Assembly: GCA_029747015.1 (NCBI GenBank)
Contig: JAKOGI010001363.1
Span: 56,001 to 120,000 of the forward strand
DNA length: 64,000 nt
Origin: Carnegiea gigantea
Taxonomy: Eukaryota; Streptophyta; Magnoliopsida; Caryophyllales; Cactaceae
Direction: 5' to 3'
The notes under the pieces are model-generated. The model searched no databases, was not told the origin of the DNA, and worked only from the letters and a program-made list of their open reading frames with translations. Below are positions 37,424 to 49,767 of this stretch, piece by piece. A program made the translations under genes and the position numbers. Numbering within the stretch: position 1 is the stretch's first letter; each line of letters begins with the position of its first letter.

Positions 37424-37592
37424 GCAAATAGGAGACAAAGATGATTTGTTGCTTACTTGTTTTTTTAGCCAGAGAGATGTTTGATAGTTTAGACACTCTG
37501 TTAGCTGTAATTTCTTACTTCATTTAGCTATTGTAGTCTATGTTCTGTCCTCTGTGTTAGCTGACAATTCTTACTTTGGAAAGAGGGTGTTC

Positions 37593-37716
37593 TGCAATCA
37601 TACATACATGGTTGCTGTTCTGCTTTAAAAATCCTGTTTTGCAATCATACATACATGGTTGCTATTCTACTTTAAAAATTCTGTTATGCAATCATACATA
37701 CATGGTGTTCTGCTAT
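37593..37716. repeat. 47-bp minisatellite, about 2.6 copies
   Basis: TGCAATCATACATACATGG recurs at 37593, 37640 and 37687 with an exact 47-base period. It lies between the two coding remnants of the Harbinger element. Confidence 0.85.
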
Positions 37717-37859
37717 TCTGAAATTATATGTTTTGTTATTCTGCTTTAAAAATACTAATGCTGGTCTGTCCTCTGGTGTTCTGTCCTCTGCTATTCTGTT
37801 CAAGATGGTTGATGTTCTATCTTATTATTGGCATATCGATATCTGCTACCATTCATATG

Positions 37860-39092
37860 ATGGCTTCACCAAAAGATCGTGGCTTGAGGAAAAATAAAAG
37901 AAAATGAAAAGAAGAAGAAGATGACGCACTCATTGAAGTTCTTAAAGATCTTGCGAATGGTGGCACATTATTCAAAGCTAATAATGGGTTCAAACCAGGG
38001 TTTTTAAATACTGTTGCATAGAAACTTAAGGCTAAATTGCCCGAATCAAATCTAAAAGCTCAGCCACATGTGCATTCTTGACTTTGACACTTTAAAGGCA
38101 TATATAATGTTGTGCATGACATGGTAGTTTGAAGCTGCACAAGTGGATTTGGATGGGACCCAGAAACAAAGTCAGTGGTGGTTGAGAAAGAAGTTCGGAC
38201 AGCTTATGTGAAGGTAAGCTCGTTCAACCTAATTTTATGCTTCCTTTTCTTGTTCTTTACACTGCTGAACAAGTCTAACCTTCTAAGATAATCAGTCTTA
38301 CCAAATATGGGATTAACTGTGTTACTGGGATAATTGCTTTGATATTGGAAGTGCTTCTCTATGTTTAAATTGCTTTGACATTGGAAGTGCTTCTAGGAAT
38401 AAGGTGATGCAGAATCGCCTTATTGGTGTGCTGTGTCACTGTAAATAAGGTGATACAGATTCTAGGCAATCTGATTACATATTCTTGGTTGATGTTTTTA
38501 ATTGCTTTTTTTAGTGGTTGGGTTCTAATATTATTAATACTTTATGATACAGAATCACCCTAGAGTTAATGATTGGAAAAGTAAACCGTGCCCCTATTAT
38601 GAGGATTTGTGCATTATCTTTGGAAAGGATCGTGCTTCGGGGAAAGATACTCAAGGCCCAGAAGAAATGGAAGATGAGGTGAATGAAGAGGGATAAAATG
38701 AAGAGTCAAGTAAGAGAGATGAACCTGAATCCTCATCTACTCAAGAGCCTTCTGGGGTTGAGGCGAGTTCTTGGAAATCTGAGAACTTAGGAAAACGGAT
38801 CAGAGCATCTGATAACTTAGCTAAAGGCTTATCAGAAGTTGCATATATTCTTGGGAGAGAGATAAGGGCTGCAAGTAGCAACAGCAGTCGAGCTATCGAC
38901 TTTGATGTCGAGTTAAGTGAGAAGCGCTCCAAATTGAATGAAGAATTGGCTAACTTGGGTTTGAAAACCATGGAGAGGCATCGAGCGACAAGAAAAATTG
39001 CATCTGAGCCGGAGAGTATAGATGTATTTTTCAGTATCCTTAATGTCGAAAGGAAAGAATGGGTGGAAGCTCTTCTTCAAGGGGATATTTAG
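37860..39092 (+). pseudogene. MYB/SANT-like DNA-binding protein of the Harbinger element
   Basis: Exon 1 (37860 to about 38213) begins MASPKDRGLRKNKRK and carries a Myb/SANT-like (Myb_DNA-bind_3) domain: EEEDDALIEVLKDLANGG, GFKPGFLN and an ending EVRTAYVK at a GT donor. Exon 2 (38553-39092) continues NHPRVNDWKSKPCPYYEDL, IIFGKDRASG, an acidic Ser-rich linker and VERKEWVEALL. Stops: TGA where Trp is expected early in exon 1, TAG where Gln is expected, and a TAA in the acidic linker; a short disturbed patch lies near 38090. In PIF elements this protein binds the ends and works with the transposase. Confidence 0.75.
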
Positions 39093-39676
39093 ACCTCTCT
39101 TGCTATTGGACTTTTAATGTGACGCAACATTGTGGAACATATGCTATGTAGTTCAGATATTTATGGTTATTGTAACTTCTCATCTATGTTTATGCTTAAT
39201 GTTGGGTCATCATTGTTTCGGAATTGGTGAAACAATTACTAAGTTTAGTATTTAAGTTTGAATTTAGCATTTGAGTTTGAATTAGCATTTAAGCTTGAAT
39301 TAGTCCTTTTATTTCTTGTAATTTTGTTTGAATTTAGTATTTAAGTTTAAATTAGTATTTAATTGGTGAAACAAATATTTCTAAACAAAGTTGGATGCAA
39401 AGTTGATTCCAGTACATATTAGATAGCTAAGCAAACATGACAATGGAATGGTATTTACATTACCTTATGCAATTAGTTTATAACCAACCAAAAATGGTAA
39501 TGCAATAACTATTGCATTACATTTCATTTTCATTACATTACATTATTGATTGCATTACCACCTAATTGCATTGCATCCAACCACACGCTACATTAGATTA
39601 TTGGCCCCCGATCACAAAATGATCTTAGGATGAGAGAGACAGATAGACAAAAAGCAACATATCAGGTGCTGCCAAA

Positions 39677-40381
39677 TACGGGTGTTCAAAAATATCGATA
39701 ACCAATAACCCAAACCGAAAACCCGCTACCCGATCCGAAATCTCGGGTACCCGAACCGAAATATTTGAAAATTTTGATTCGGGTACCCGAACCAATATTT
39801 TTTTCGGTTATTGGTTCGGGTACGGTTCGGGCATTTTGGAGATTCGGGTACCTGAAAACCCGAAACTTTTTTTAAAACTTTTTCAAAACTTTTTTTATAT
39901 CATCCATTCCCTAAAGACTTTGTAAGTCAAGTATTTAGAAACCCAAAGAAGACAAGTACTTTGACTTCGTTGCATTATTTTATTTGAATGTGTTGGGCAT
40001 GAATATGATGTTAACAAGCTTATGCCTTATGGAAGTGTAGATTAATTGAAATGTGAATAGTGATAAGATATCCAGTTATATTGTCATATTTTGTAATAAT
40101 TTAAAGTGCAACTTGGCTCAATACAACAACTTTTTATAGCATAAATAGAAATAATTATATTATGGGTACAACAAAATTATTAAGCAAAGTAGGAAAAAAT
40201 ATTTTAGAAAAAATGGGTTATTGGGTAACCAAAAACCCGAACCGAAATTTTCCGGTACCTGAATTTCGGTTACCCGAAAGTTTCGGTTCGGATACGGTTC
40301 ACCAATTTACCGACCCGAAATTTTGGGTACCCGAACCGAAATCTCTTTTGGTTCAGGTACCCGAACCATGAACACCCCCTA
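39677..40381. mobile_element. hAT-type MITE with 8-bp target duplication
   Basis: The element is 705 bp. Direct repeats CTGCCAAA flank it at 39669-39676 and 40382-40389. Ends TACGGGTGTTCA and TAGGGGGTGTTCA are inverted. The subterminal parts are packed with CGGGTACCCGAACC-type palindromic motifs on both sides. It has no coding capacity. It ends 227 bases before the WAT1-related start codon. Confidence 0.85.
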
Positions 40382-41377
40382 CTGCCAAATGTTACCAAAA
40401 TGGTACTAAAATAAATCCACACCATCAGCATGTGCCTCAAACAAAAAAGCAGCAACGCTACTGGTACTACTCCTTAATGATCTTCGACAACTTCTGCGCA
40501 ATGATTAATCTATCCAAGATTCAACTAGCTGAGGCTCTAAACTAAATGTGAGGCACAAATTTGTGTTTTTCTATTCTGCCAGAATCTGATTGTGAGGAAA
40601 ATTGCAGAATGGAGTACTGGAAGGCTTCCCTGAAAGCAGCAGCGCTGTTTGGGGTGATGATTACGGTGGAGTGTGAGGAGGTGGGCCTCACAACACTGAG
40701 TAAAGCAGCCATGTTGCAAGGCATGAGCAATTTTGTGTTTATTGTCTACTATAATGCTCTTGGCACCCTCATACTTCTGCCTATTTTCCTCTACAACAAT
40801 CTCAGGTCTTCTGCTTCCTCCTTTCTTTCCTTTCTCTGATTGCCCATCTGATAGAATTGGTAAATGAGTCATTCAATCTGGTTTTGGTGTTTTGGTCAGG
40901 TTGACCTTGAATTTACTCAATTTAGTCTAAATGGATTGATGGAAAATTGGGTTTGATTGGGTTTAAGTGGGATTTTTTGGGGTCCTGATCATACTTTGGC
41001 TTTTATAAAAGGTATGCAAGTAATCATATTGTGTGCATAAATGTTGATCAGTCTAATTTCGGTTTGGCGTCTTGATTGGGTGTTGTCGTGGTCTTCAACT
41101 TTGTACCTGGGTGTGGCTCAATTTTGCTAGTTTAATTGTTTAACCATGGGGACCATCTTTGTGGAATGGATCTTAGTATCCTCAAATAGTCACACCCTTA
41201 ATGAATCCACATTTGGTGATGTTTGTGGTTATTCTGTTTGTTATTCCTTGATCCATGATCATGCTTTCATAGTCAGCTAATTGATATATCAGAAGTTTGT
41301 TTATGTAGAGGAGAGGGAGTTTCCATCACCTTTTCACTCCTGTACAAGTTTTTCCTCCTGGGATTAATTGGGTGAGC

Positions 41378-41395
41378 CCCCCCCCCCCCCCCCCC
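41378..41395. repeat. Homopolymer C run in WAT1 intron 2
   Basis: About 18 consecutive C lie immediately after the exon 2 donor. A second, shorter C run is at 56164. Confidence 0.9.
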
Positions 41396-42833
41396 AGAAA
41401 AAACAAGCATTCTTCCATTATTTGAGGAAAATTTTTGTGATTTTACCTTTGATGGTTTCATTACCTGAGCAAAGTGTAGAATTTCTGGTTAATTGTGTTT
41501 TATTTTCTCTAAACTTTTGGCAGGATATGCTTGTTGCAGATATGTGCATACACAGGCATCAACTACAGTTCTGCAAGTCTTGCAGCAGCCATTGGCAATC
41601 TGATTCCTGTTTTCACCTTCATTCTAGCTATCATTTTAAGGTGTGTGATTCAAATCGATGAATGATTATGTGCTATTTAAGACTCTTTTGCTGATATTGG
41701 CAAACCTTTCACCTTGATGACTTGTCAAAAGTACTTGAATGATAGGTTGATGCTCCTTTAATAATTCCTAGGTGGCTAATACTATGATATTGTTTCCTAG
41801 TACGGAAGTGTAATCTTGAGTTGTCTTTTTTCTAAGTGCCTGTGACTAGTATGTCTAGTGAGAGGGTCACTTGGGTTGCATTTGGATTAAATGTTGGATT
41901 ATGTCAGGCAACTTTGATGAAAATATTTGGTCAAATTGAGTTTAAGTGGGATGACACTTTTTTGTGGGTCTCTTAAAATCAGTCTCTTTACTGACAGTGA
42001 TGTCTACAGAGGTAAGGTTTAATAGGAAAAGGACCTAAATGTAAATTACTGTACTTTTTACGTCTATAATAGAGCGCTTGGCCCCCATATTGGGTGAGTC
42101 AATACTTCTAAATTCCTTCACATGGTATCAAAGCAATTTTGATACCAAATATATATATCCATATTTTTTTTCCTTGCCTTGCCTCCTTCGTGAACCCTAG
42201 CGCTGGCAGTCATGGCCTCCGTGCATAGCAGCTCATGCACGCCTTTTGTTGCAAACGACAGCATCTCTCGCCAATGGCCACCAAGACCAAGTCATGTGGG
42301 CTGTGCCCTCCGCCAGGCTTCACGATGGCGTAACCGTCGCTTCCACCTCTCGACTCCCTACCCTTCTCTGGTTTCAGTCATGCCGGATTCTCTCTACCCG
42401 AACCCAACCTTTCATTCACCGCCAACTGTGCCACCGTATCTATATGCTCAGTCGCCGACAAGATGGGTGCCGCCGGTGACCGGTTCCTTCGGTCTCGGTC
42501 TACATGGCTCACCTGGTTTGGTGGGTGGCTTCGATGGTGACCCACTGTGCAGGCTTGCCCCGTCTCTCATTCCTAGTTGCCTCCTATCAACCCCAGTCTT
42601 TGGATGACAAACATCAAAAATTTTCGTAACTACCACACTCGAAAAGGTTGATGGTTTCTTGTCCTGGAAGACTCAATTTTCATCATTTCTAATCATGCAT
42701 TAATTAGTTGTACAGTTTCGTCGATGGAACGATTATTCAACCACACCAACATGCTTGCGTTGCTCCCAACTTGCCTCAATCAAATCTGACGTATATCTTT
42801 TAGGTACATCTGGATCAATTAATTCCGGAGTGG

Positions 42834-43620
42834 TTGTTTGCTACTATTCTGAAGGATCACCTCACTGAGGTTCGAGACTTGCTGTATGCCTTCACCATAT
42901 GGCAACGTCTTGAATCTTGTTTCAGCTCCATGATTTTAGCTCGTGCTATGGATCTAAAGCGTCTGCTTATGAATATTGTCAAGCCAGAGACTCAACCAAT
43001 GGATGATTTTCTTCAGGGTGTCAAAAATATTCCAGACTCCCTTACTGCTATTTAATCTACTGTTTCTGACATGGATATAATTCAATTACTTTGAATGCTT
43101 TGGATTCTGACTATGATGGTTTTGTAGATGCCCTTACTCGCATGTCTGGGATGCTAACTTTTGACGATGTTCGTAACAAGTTACTTGTGCATTAACATCG
43201 TGTTTAGAAACATTGTAACAGTGGGTCGATCATCCAATCTGCATTCGTTTCTACTGTTGTTCCCTCCTATGACACGGGCTTGCATTCTCAACAATCAGGT
43301 TCTAATTTTGGTCTTGGGAAGAACAATAGGAATAATCATGGGAAGAATAATAAGAACAATCAAGGAAACACCTCTACCACCAAGACCACCACTCAAACCA
43401 CCTCCACTACTTGAGGTATACCTACAGGTCCTGTATTATGTAATTCAGCTGCTACATTATCTCATGTTCAATGTACTGCTTCTGTACTAAATCTTTAACC
43501 ACAGGTAATGATACGTTTGAGGGGGTGTTGGGTTTAGGTCCTAACATAATTTGTCAAATCTGTCACTCTCCTGGTCACAATGTAGCAGTTTGTTCCCTTT
43601 GCTATCAGCCCTGTCAATCC
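42834..43620 (+). pseudogene. Copia gag, broken
   Basis: The gag core (UBN2 family) is seen as VRDLLYAFTIWQRLESCF (42870-42925), then MDDFLQGVKNIPDSL, a TAA at about 43053, and DSDYDGFVDALTR (43107-43140) in another frame. A zinc knuckle CQICHSPGHNVAVC lies at 43552-43593. The first ~700 bases after the primer site hold out-of-frame Ser/Pro-rich text, presumably the gag N-terminus. Several frameshifts separate these pieces. Confidence 0.7.
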
Positions 43621-44700
43621 ACTGCTCTTCCTGTCATGGCTACTGCTGAACCTAGTGAGACCTTGTGGTATCCAGGTTTTGCTGCGACATCCCATATGAC
43701 TCCTGACGAAGGTATGCTATCCACTAAAACCCCCTACTTTGGTTCAGTTTAGGTTGAGGCTGGTAATGGTCATCTTTTACCCATTGCCCATATTGGAAAT
43801 TTGAGCATTCAAACTCATAGTCGACCAGTTCTGGACCTTAAACACACCCTGCTTTCAGTGTGTCGTTTGTGTCGTGAAAATAATTATCATGTTCAGTTTT
43901 CTGATTCTACTTTTTGTTTCAAGGACAACACGACGGGTGAAGTTCTTTTTTAGGGGCCTAGCATAGAAAAAGAAAATGTCTATCCAGTTTCTCTTAAGCG
44001 TCTTCCGCGCATGTTCCTACTTCGGCTGTTCTGTATGCTTCTGGTGACGTTTGGCATCGAAGACTGGGTCATTGTGCCTTACGAGTTCTAGATAGTCTTA
44101 GAAAGGATAAAGTGATTCATTCTTCTGTTTGTAAAGACAACTGTGTTACATGTTGTCTTGCTGAATCTCAAAAGTTGCCTTTTGGTTTGGTAAATCATCG
44201 TTCTGACACTCCATTATATATTATTCATTCTTATGTTTGGGAAGCTCCAAGAGATTCCAATAAATTTTTTCCCCATTATGTAGTGTTTGTGGATGACTTT
44301 TCTCATTTTATTTGGTTCCCTTGGAACGTAAATCAGAAGTTCCTATTATTTTTGTTCAATATCAAAAAATGGTTAAAAGTCAATTTGATAGGAAAATCAA
44401 AATTTTCCAATGTGATGGTGGATTGGAATTTGACAATACCTCCCTTCAAGAACAATGTGTCCCATCAGGCATTCTTTTTCGTAAATCATATCCTGACACT
44501 TACGCATAGAATGGCATTGCTGAACGTAAGTATAAGCATATTTAAGAAATGGTTCGTACCTTTTTAATTCAATCTCTACTACCTTCCAGTTACTAGGCAG
44601 AAGCTGCTTGTGCGATGTTTTTACAATAAACTGTCTGCCTTTGCCAATTCTCGACAACAAATCTCCTTTTGAAAAATTGTTTTAGTGTCCTCCTGATTAC
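43621..44700 (+). pseudogene. Copia protease and integrase, broken
   Basis: The protease region is recognisable by WYPGFAATSHMTPD (43668-43710), but the catalytic D-S-G is replaced (GFAA). The gag-pre-integrase block has DVWHRRLGHCA (near 44047). Integrase has CCLAESQKLPF and FVDDFSHFIWF (44287-44320, with the first catalytic Asp), then FQCDGGLEFDN (second Asp, 44405) in another frame. Many frameshifts. Confidence 0.7.
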
Positions 44701-45383
44701 ACGTTCCTGCGCACTTTTAGTTGTGAATGTCTTACGAATATTATTGCATCTCCATCTAGCAGACTACAATCAAGGTCGATTCAATGTGTTTTCTTGGGCT
44801 ATGCGACTCAATACAAAGGTTATTGTTATTATGATCCTCAAACTAGCAAGGTTTACCTGGGTTGACAAATTCGTTTTCACGAAAATGTTTTTCCCTTTCA
44901 AAGTCTCCCTTCTCCTCATATGCCCATGTCCTTGCATTCTGAGTCCCTTCTTGATGACATACCTTCTCTCACTACTGTTGCTCCTTCTGCCATGACTACA
45001 TTGTCATCTGCATATGTCCTACCCCCTCCTGGTTCTCACGTTGGATCATCTCCACCGCCCGTGTCCCACCACACATCACTGCTCCCTTTGCCGTCTCCTA
45101 CGGCCTCCCCGGGTCCCCCACCCTTAGCTGAGGTGGTAGGCCTTTCCTCCACCCCCGAACCGGTTGTGGCTGGGTTAGCGTCCGCCACGCCTGGTCGCTT
45201 GTCGACTCACGGCACCTGTCGCCTCTCCCCTTCCCGGCTCAAGTCCCCCCTCCTTCCCCTTCTCCTAGTCCCCAGTCGTAAGTCCCTGGTCCTAGGGTGT
45301 CCATTTCTAAAGTTCACCCTATGCAAACTACGTTTAAATCGAGAATTGTTAAGCTTAAACCCATTTTGTCCCTTGTCACTTCT

Positions 45384-45670
45384 TCAGTTGAGTTCGAACC
45401 CTCGTCCTTTAAGGAAGCTCTCTCTCAACATCAGTGGAAAGCAGCTATGATTGATGAGTTTAATGCTTTAATATCTAATAACACTTGGGAACTAGAACCG
45501 ACAACTGTTGCTCATAATCTAATGGCATATAAGTGGGTTTTTCGGACAAAATGCAAATCTGACCAAGTCACTGGAACGGACAAAGCAAGACTGGTCGCTG
45601 CCGATAACCATCAACAAGTAGGTATTGACCTCCATGAAACTTTTGCTCCTGTTGTTTGTCTAACTACTAT
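45384..45670 (+). pseudogene. Copia reverse transcriptase, N-terminal part
   Basis: This part reads FEPSSFKEALSQHQWKAAMI, NNTWELEPTT, YKWVFRTKCKSD and ETFAPVVCLTTI, the start of the RVT_2 domain. It is cut at 45670 by insertion of the Athila element. The rest resumes at 58079. Confidence 0.9.
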
Positions 45671-46980
45671 TGATAAACCTCTATTTTACCTCATTTAGAC
45701 TGGATTTTTACCTCTCATTTCAGCAGTTTTCGGTAAAACTTCAAGAGTATGGAGGTTGATTAGCATTCTTTACCCCAAATCTGCCTATATGACGTGTTTT
45801 TGTGTTTTCAGGAGTTTGATTGGAAAAAACGAGGAAAACAAGTTAATGTCGCACCAAACAGGAGCCAAAAAGGTGGATTTTAAGTCAAGAGGAAGTGGCA
45901 TGGAGGCACCATGCCATGCACGATGACCGTGCCACCCCAAGAAACAAGAAAACGAGAGGCAGCAAAGTGGCATGTTGGCACCGTGCCGTTTGGCACGACC
46001 GTGCCGTCTTAGTGAATTCCGGTTAATTATGATTTTGCATTGTAATTTAGGGTTATGCAATTTTCTCTGGGTTTCTCTCTCGAAAAACGGCGACTTTAGG
46101 GTTCTTAGATCTGAATTGTTGTTTTTGACTTCGAAGCATTAGATTGAGATTAATTGATGCATTTGGTAGATTATTGCTGTAGTAAATACAAAGTACGTTC
46201 CTTCCCCTTTCTTCTCTTGTGGTTTAGTTCAAAGTTAGTGCTTTTAATCATGTTCGCGTTCTTGCTTGTGATTGTGATTGAAATAATGATTAGAGGCTAA
46301 ATTTATTGTCTTGGATTGGACGTAGCCCCAATTGTCCGAATTAGAACCATGTTCTAGGTTTTGTTAATGAATTCTCATGTTTATAACCAAACTCTCATTT
46401 AGCACGCCAAGTGTTCAATGAATTGCCCGAAAGGGTTGAATTCCTGTTCTTAAGTTCGAGTTTAGAAGATCAACGACAGTTGAATCCTTTACTTAGAGCT
46501 ACTTTGTGAGCAATTTAATTTCTTGACATGAAAATAGTTAGGAGTTCAATTGGGAATAACGGTTACTAAATCCTATGGTTTTGTTGATTCCTGTTTCATG
46601 GAAATAGATAATTAGGATCATCTAACCAGTCTAAGGACCTTCGAGAGGAGGCGTAGATACGCTTTAATTGGTAATCATTCCATTTCAGTTGTTTGCGTGG
46701 GTCGAATTGCATAACTTAGCTTATAATCCAAGGAGCACAATAGTGTGCTGAACCCCAATGCAGGACCCTTGTTAGTATTGATTTAGATAACAGCAGTAGT
46801 CTTCAGCACAATAGAACTGTTACTTACTGAAAACCAATTTTAGTAGATTCTAGCCTAAATAGAGCGTTATATATTGGTTCGGTGGTTGAAACCGAGTTCT
46901 CTGTGGACACGACCCATACTTGTCGTTGCTAGCTACAACTGGCACCGTGCACTTGCGGTGACACGATTTAAAACGTAACA
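45671..46980 (+). repeat. Athila 5' LTR
   Basis: This LTR is 1310 bp, TGATAAACC...CGTAACA. It holds several GGCACC/GGCACGACCGTGCC motifs (45896-46010). Confidence 0.9.
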
Positions 46981-46986
46981 AGTTTT

Positions 46987-47004
46987 TGGCGCCGTTACCG
47001 GGGA
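46987..47004 (+). other. Athila primer binding site, tRNA-Asp type
   Basis: TGGCGCCGTTACCGGGGA differs at one base from the tRNA-Asp complement and is six bases from the LTR, the same spacing as in the array. Confidence 0.9.
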
Positions 47005-47144
47005 ACTTGGTTGTTTCAGCATCGAAAGCAATTCAAAATGCGTTAGATTAGGCTTTTTCTTTTTCTTTTTCATCTTTCTTCTTCCCCCTTGTTCTTTTAG
47101 CTTTGCTTGAACCTGCTTACGCTTGGTGTAGTTTTTGGCTTTGT

Positions 47145-48480
47145 ATGCATAGCCGCAGTCAGAGGGATAGACCACTCATTCCCTTTGATCCTGAGATAGA
47201 AGCCACTGTGCGAAAGCAAAGCGGTGCGAGGAAGCTACAACAGCAACAAGTCAGCATGGCCCAGAGAAATCCTAGGGTTCTGCGGGACTATGTCCTACCA
47301 CAGACCACCGGCCTCACCTCGTCCATTATCAACCCGGCCGTCGAAGCGAATAACTTCGAGCTGCGGCCTGCTCTTGTATCCTTCGTGGAGAAGGATCAGT
47401 TTAGTGGGCGTCTCATAGAGAATCCTCATATTCACCTTCGCAACTTCCTGGCGAAGTGTGACACAATCAAGCTCAACGGGGTCTTCGCCGATGTAATCAG
47501 ACTACGGCTCTTCTCTTTCTCGCTGACGGACAGAGCCAGTGACTGGCTCCTTAATGAAGAGCCTAACTCCTTTACGACCTGGGAAGCCTTATCGACTGCA
47601 TTCCTGAGCAAGCACTTTTCCCCTGGCAAGACTGCTAAATTGAGAGCGGAAATCACCTCCTTCTCTCAACGAGGCAATGAGTCGCTTTATGAGGCGTAGG
47701 AAAGATTCAAAGATCTTCAACGCCAATGCCCCTGCCATGCAGTACCTGACTGGCTTCTAATCCAAATATTCTACAATGGATTAGACCAGTCACTGAAGAT
47801 GTCTGTTGACGCCGCAGCTGACGGTGCACTTATGGGGAAGTCGATGGAGGCTGCAAAGGCTTTGGTAGAGGAGATGGCCTCCAACAATTACCATTAGTCC
47901 AGCGAGAGGGCAACCCCAAAGAGAGCCAGTGGGATCTATAGGATCGACGCTGTAGACCTACTAGATAGCAAGGTTGATGCCTTGGCACAGCGTTTCGACA
48001 GGCTTGGAACTCCTCCTCCAGGGAGTTTAGTAGGAGGTCCATCTGGTGCAATGTTTGAGGTTGGGGCCCTTTGTGAGATTTGTGGCATTCAAGGCCACAT
48101 TGCTACTGAGTGTCAATCCACTTTCCCAAGCATTAAGCATGCCAATGCAATACAAAACTATGGCCAACGCCCATAAAATAACCCCTTCTCAAACACATAT
48201 AACCCCGGTTGGAGAAATCACCCAAATTTCTCCTACCGCAATAACAATCCCATGCCACCTAATGCTTCCCAACCACTACCTCCCAGTTTCCATTACAAGG
48301 CACCCTATGCCCCACCTCCACAACAACAATCACCCAGCTAAAATCCAACCTAGAGAGTCTTATGGAGCACTTCATAGCGACCCAAGCCAAGACTAATGAG
48401 GCGTTAGGTGAGTCGGTCAGTTAGTTGACTGCTATATGACCACTTACCAGAAGATAATGGAGAATTAGATAGCCTAGATT
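47145..48480 (+). pseudogene. Athila gag, broken
   Basis: The frame starts MHSRSQRDRPLIPFDPEIEA and carries the retrotransposon gag domain: HIHLRNFLAKCDTIKLNGV, RLRLFSFSLTDRASDWL, WEALSTAFLSKHFSPGKTAK, SLYEA-TAG-ERFKDLQRQCP. The TAGs at 47697-47699 and 47895-47897 stand at expected Trp codons. A CCHC knuckle CEICGIQGHIATEC is at 48072-48113, followed by an Asn/Pro-rich tail with further stops. Gag would form the particle that packages element RNA. Confidence 0.85.
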
Positions 48481-48489
48481 GCGCAGTAG

Positions 48490-49560
48490 GTGAGCCATTT
48501 GTCTAGACCCCAAGGACATCTACCAAGTCAACTCAGGACTAATCCCAAAGGCCAGATGAATGCCATCACACTGCAGAGTAGCAGGGAGTTAGAGAGTCCT
48601 CCAATGCCTATGAGGGACGAAAGGAGGGAGACTGATGATGAGGGTGATGCTGCCAGGGAGGCCCCTATTGAGCCTTCCAGTAAGAGGATCCATACTGAAA
48701 GGACCCAGGAGATTAGAGCAGAACAAGTTTCACCTCCAGTGAAGCCTTACATGCCTCCAGTCCCATATCCTCAAAGGCTCGTAAGGTCTAAGGAGGAGCA
48801 CAAGTACGGGAAGTTCCTCGAGACGCTTAAAAAGTTCTACATCAACATCCCCTTCCTGGAGGCTATTACTGACATGCCTTCTTATGCCAAATTTCTGAAG
48901 GATTTATTATCCAACAAAGAGAAGTTGCACAAGAATACTACCATAGCACTCGTTGAGGAGTGCAGTGCAATTATTCAGAACAAACTGCCTCCTAAGCTTT
49001 CAGATCCAGGAAGCTACTCCATCCCTTGTTCAGTTGGGGATGTGACTATCAGCAGGACACTATGCAACGTTGGAGCTAGTGTAAGCCTTATGCCCTATTC
49101 CATATGCAAGAAGCTACCAGTGGGGCAGCTGAAACCCACTACCATCCCTCTGCAGCTAACTGATAGATCAGTCAAATACCTTTAGGTGTTCTTAAGAATG
49201 TCCCACTACAAGTGGGAAAGTTATTCATACCATGTGATTTCGTGGTTATGGAGATGGAGGGGACTCCCGCATTCCTATCATACTTGGGCGACCTTTTCTA
49301 GCCACTGTCAGAGTAATGATATATGTGAAGAATGGCAGGCTTTCCCTTCAAGTAGGGGATGATAAGGTGGAGTTTAGCTTGCCATAAGCTATGGCCTCCC
49401 CTACTCGGGCAACTCGTGTTGTAGAGTCGATGTATTAGAGAAAGCCCTCAACTAGGAGGGTAATGCCCAATTTTCTGTGGAGGATCCATTGGAGGCCGTG
49501 TTGATTGATTGCTATGCAACTGACTCCTATTCAGGGGAGAAGGAGGAGTAGGACAGACTT
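48490..49560 (+). pseudogene. Athila protease region, active site lost
   Basis: A linker with PYPQRLVRSKEEHKYGKFLE and FLEAITDMPSYAKFLKD leads to the retropepsin-like core LCNVGASVSLMP (near 49060-49095). The family has Asp where this copy has Asn (AAC, 49066-49068), a G-to-A change that removes the catalytic residue. A frameshift near 49180 separates the rest (LGVLKNVPLQVGK). Confidence 0.8.
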
Positions 49561-49767
49561 CTCAATGAGTCTACCGCCTACATGCCTAGGCAGTCCCGCA
49601 GAGAGATCCTTGGTGTGGAGGAGCTTACCTCCAAGAAAGAAGAGGAGTGCGCACCGAAAGTAGAACTAAAACCTCTACCTTCCCATCTCAGGTATAAATT
49701 TCTCGACTCCTTCCATCAGTTTCCCGTTATCGCTAATGCTAAACTGGATGGCCCCCAGTTGGAATAA

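Larger units (their letters stand above)
35940..39592 (+). mobile_element. PIF/Harbinger transposon, internally deleted
   Basis: The element is 3653 bp. TTA is duplicated at 35937-35939 and 39593-39595. Ends are TGGCTCGTTTGGTTGG and, as the complement of the right end, TGTAGCGTGTGGTTGG (12 of 16 identical). Subterminal DNA is rich in TGTAATGCAATTA-type motifs on both sides. It carries the two proteins expected for this superfamily, a DDE transposase remnant and a MYB/SANT-like protein, on the plus strand. A CT microsatellite (36234-36279) lies near the left end. Confidence 0.85.
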
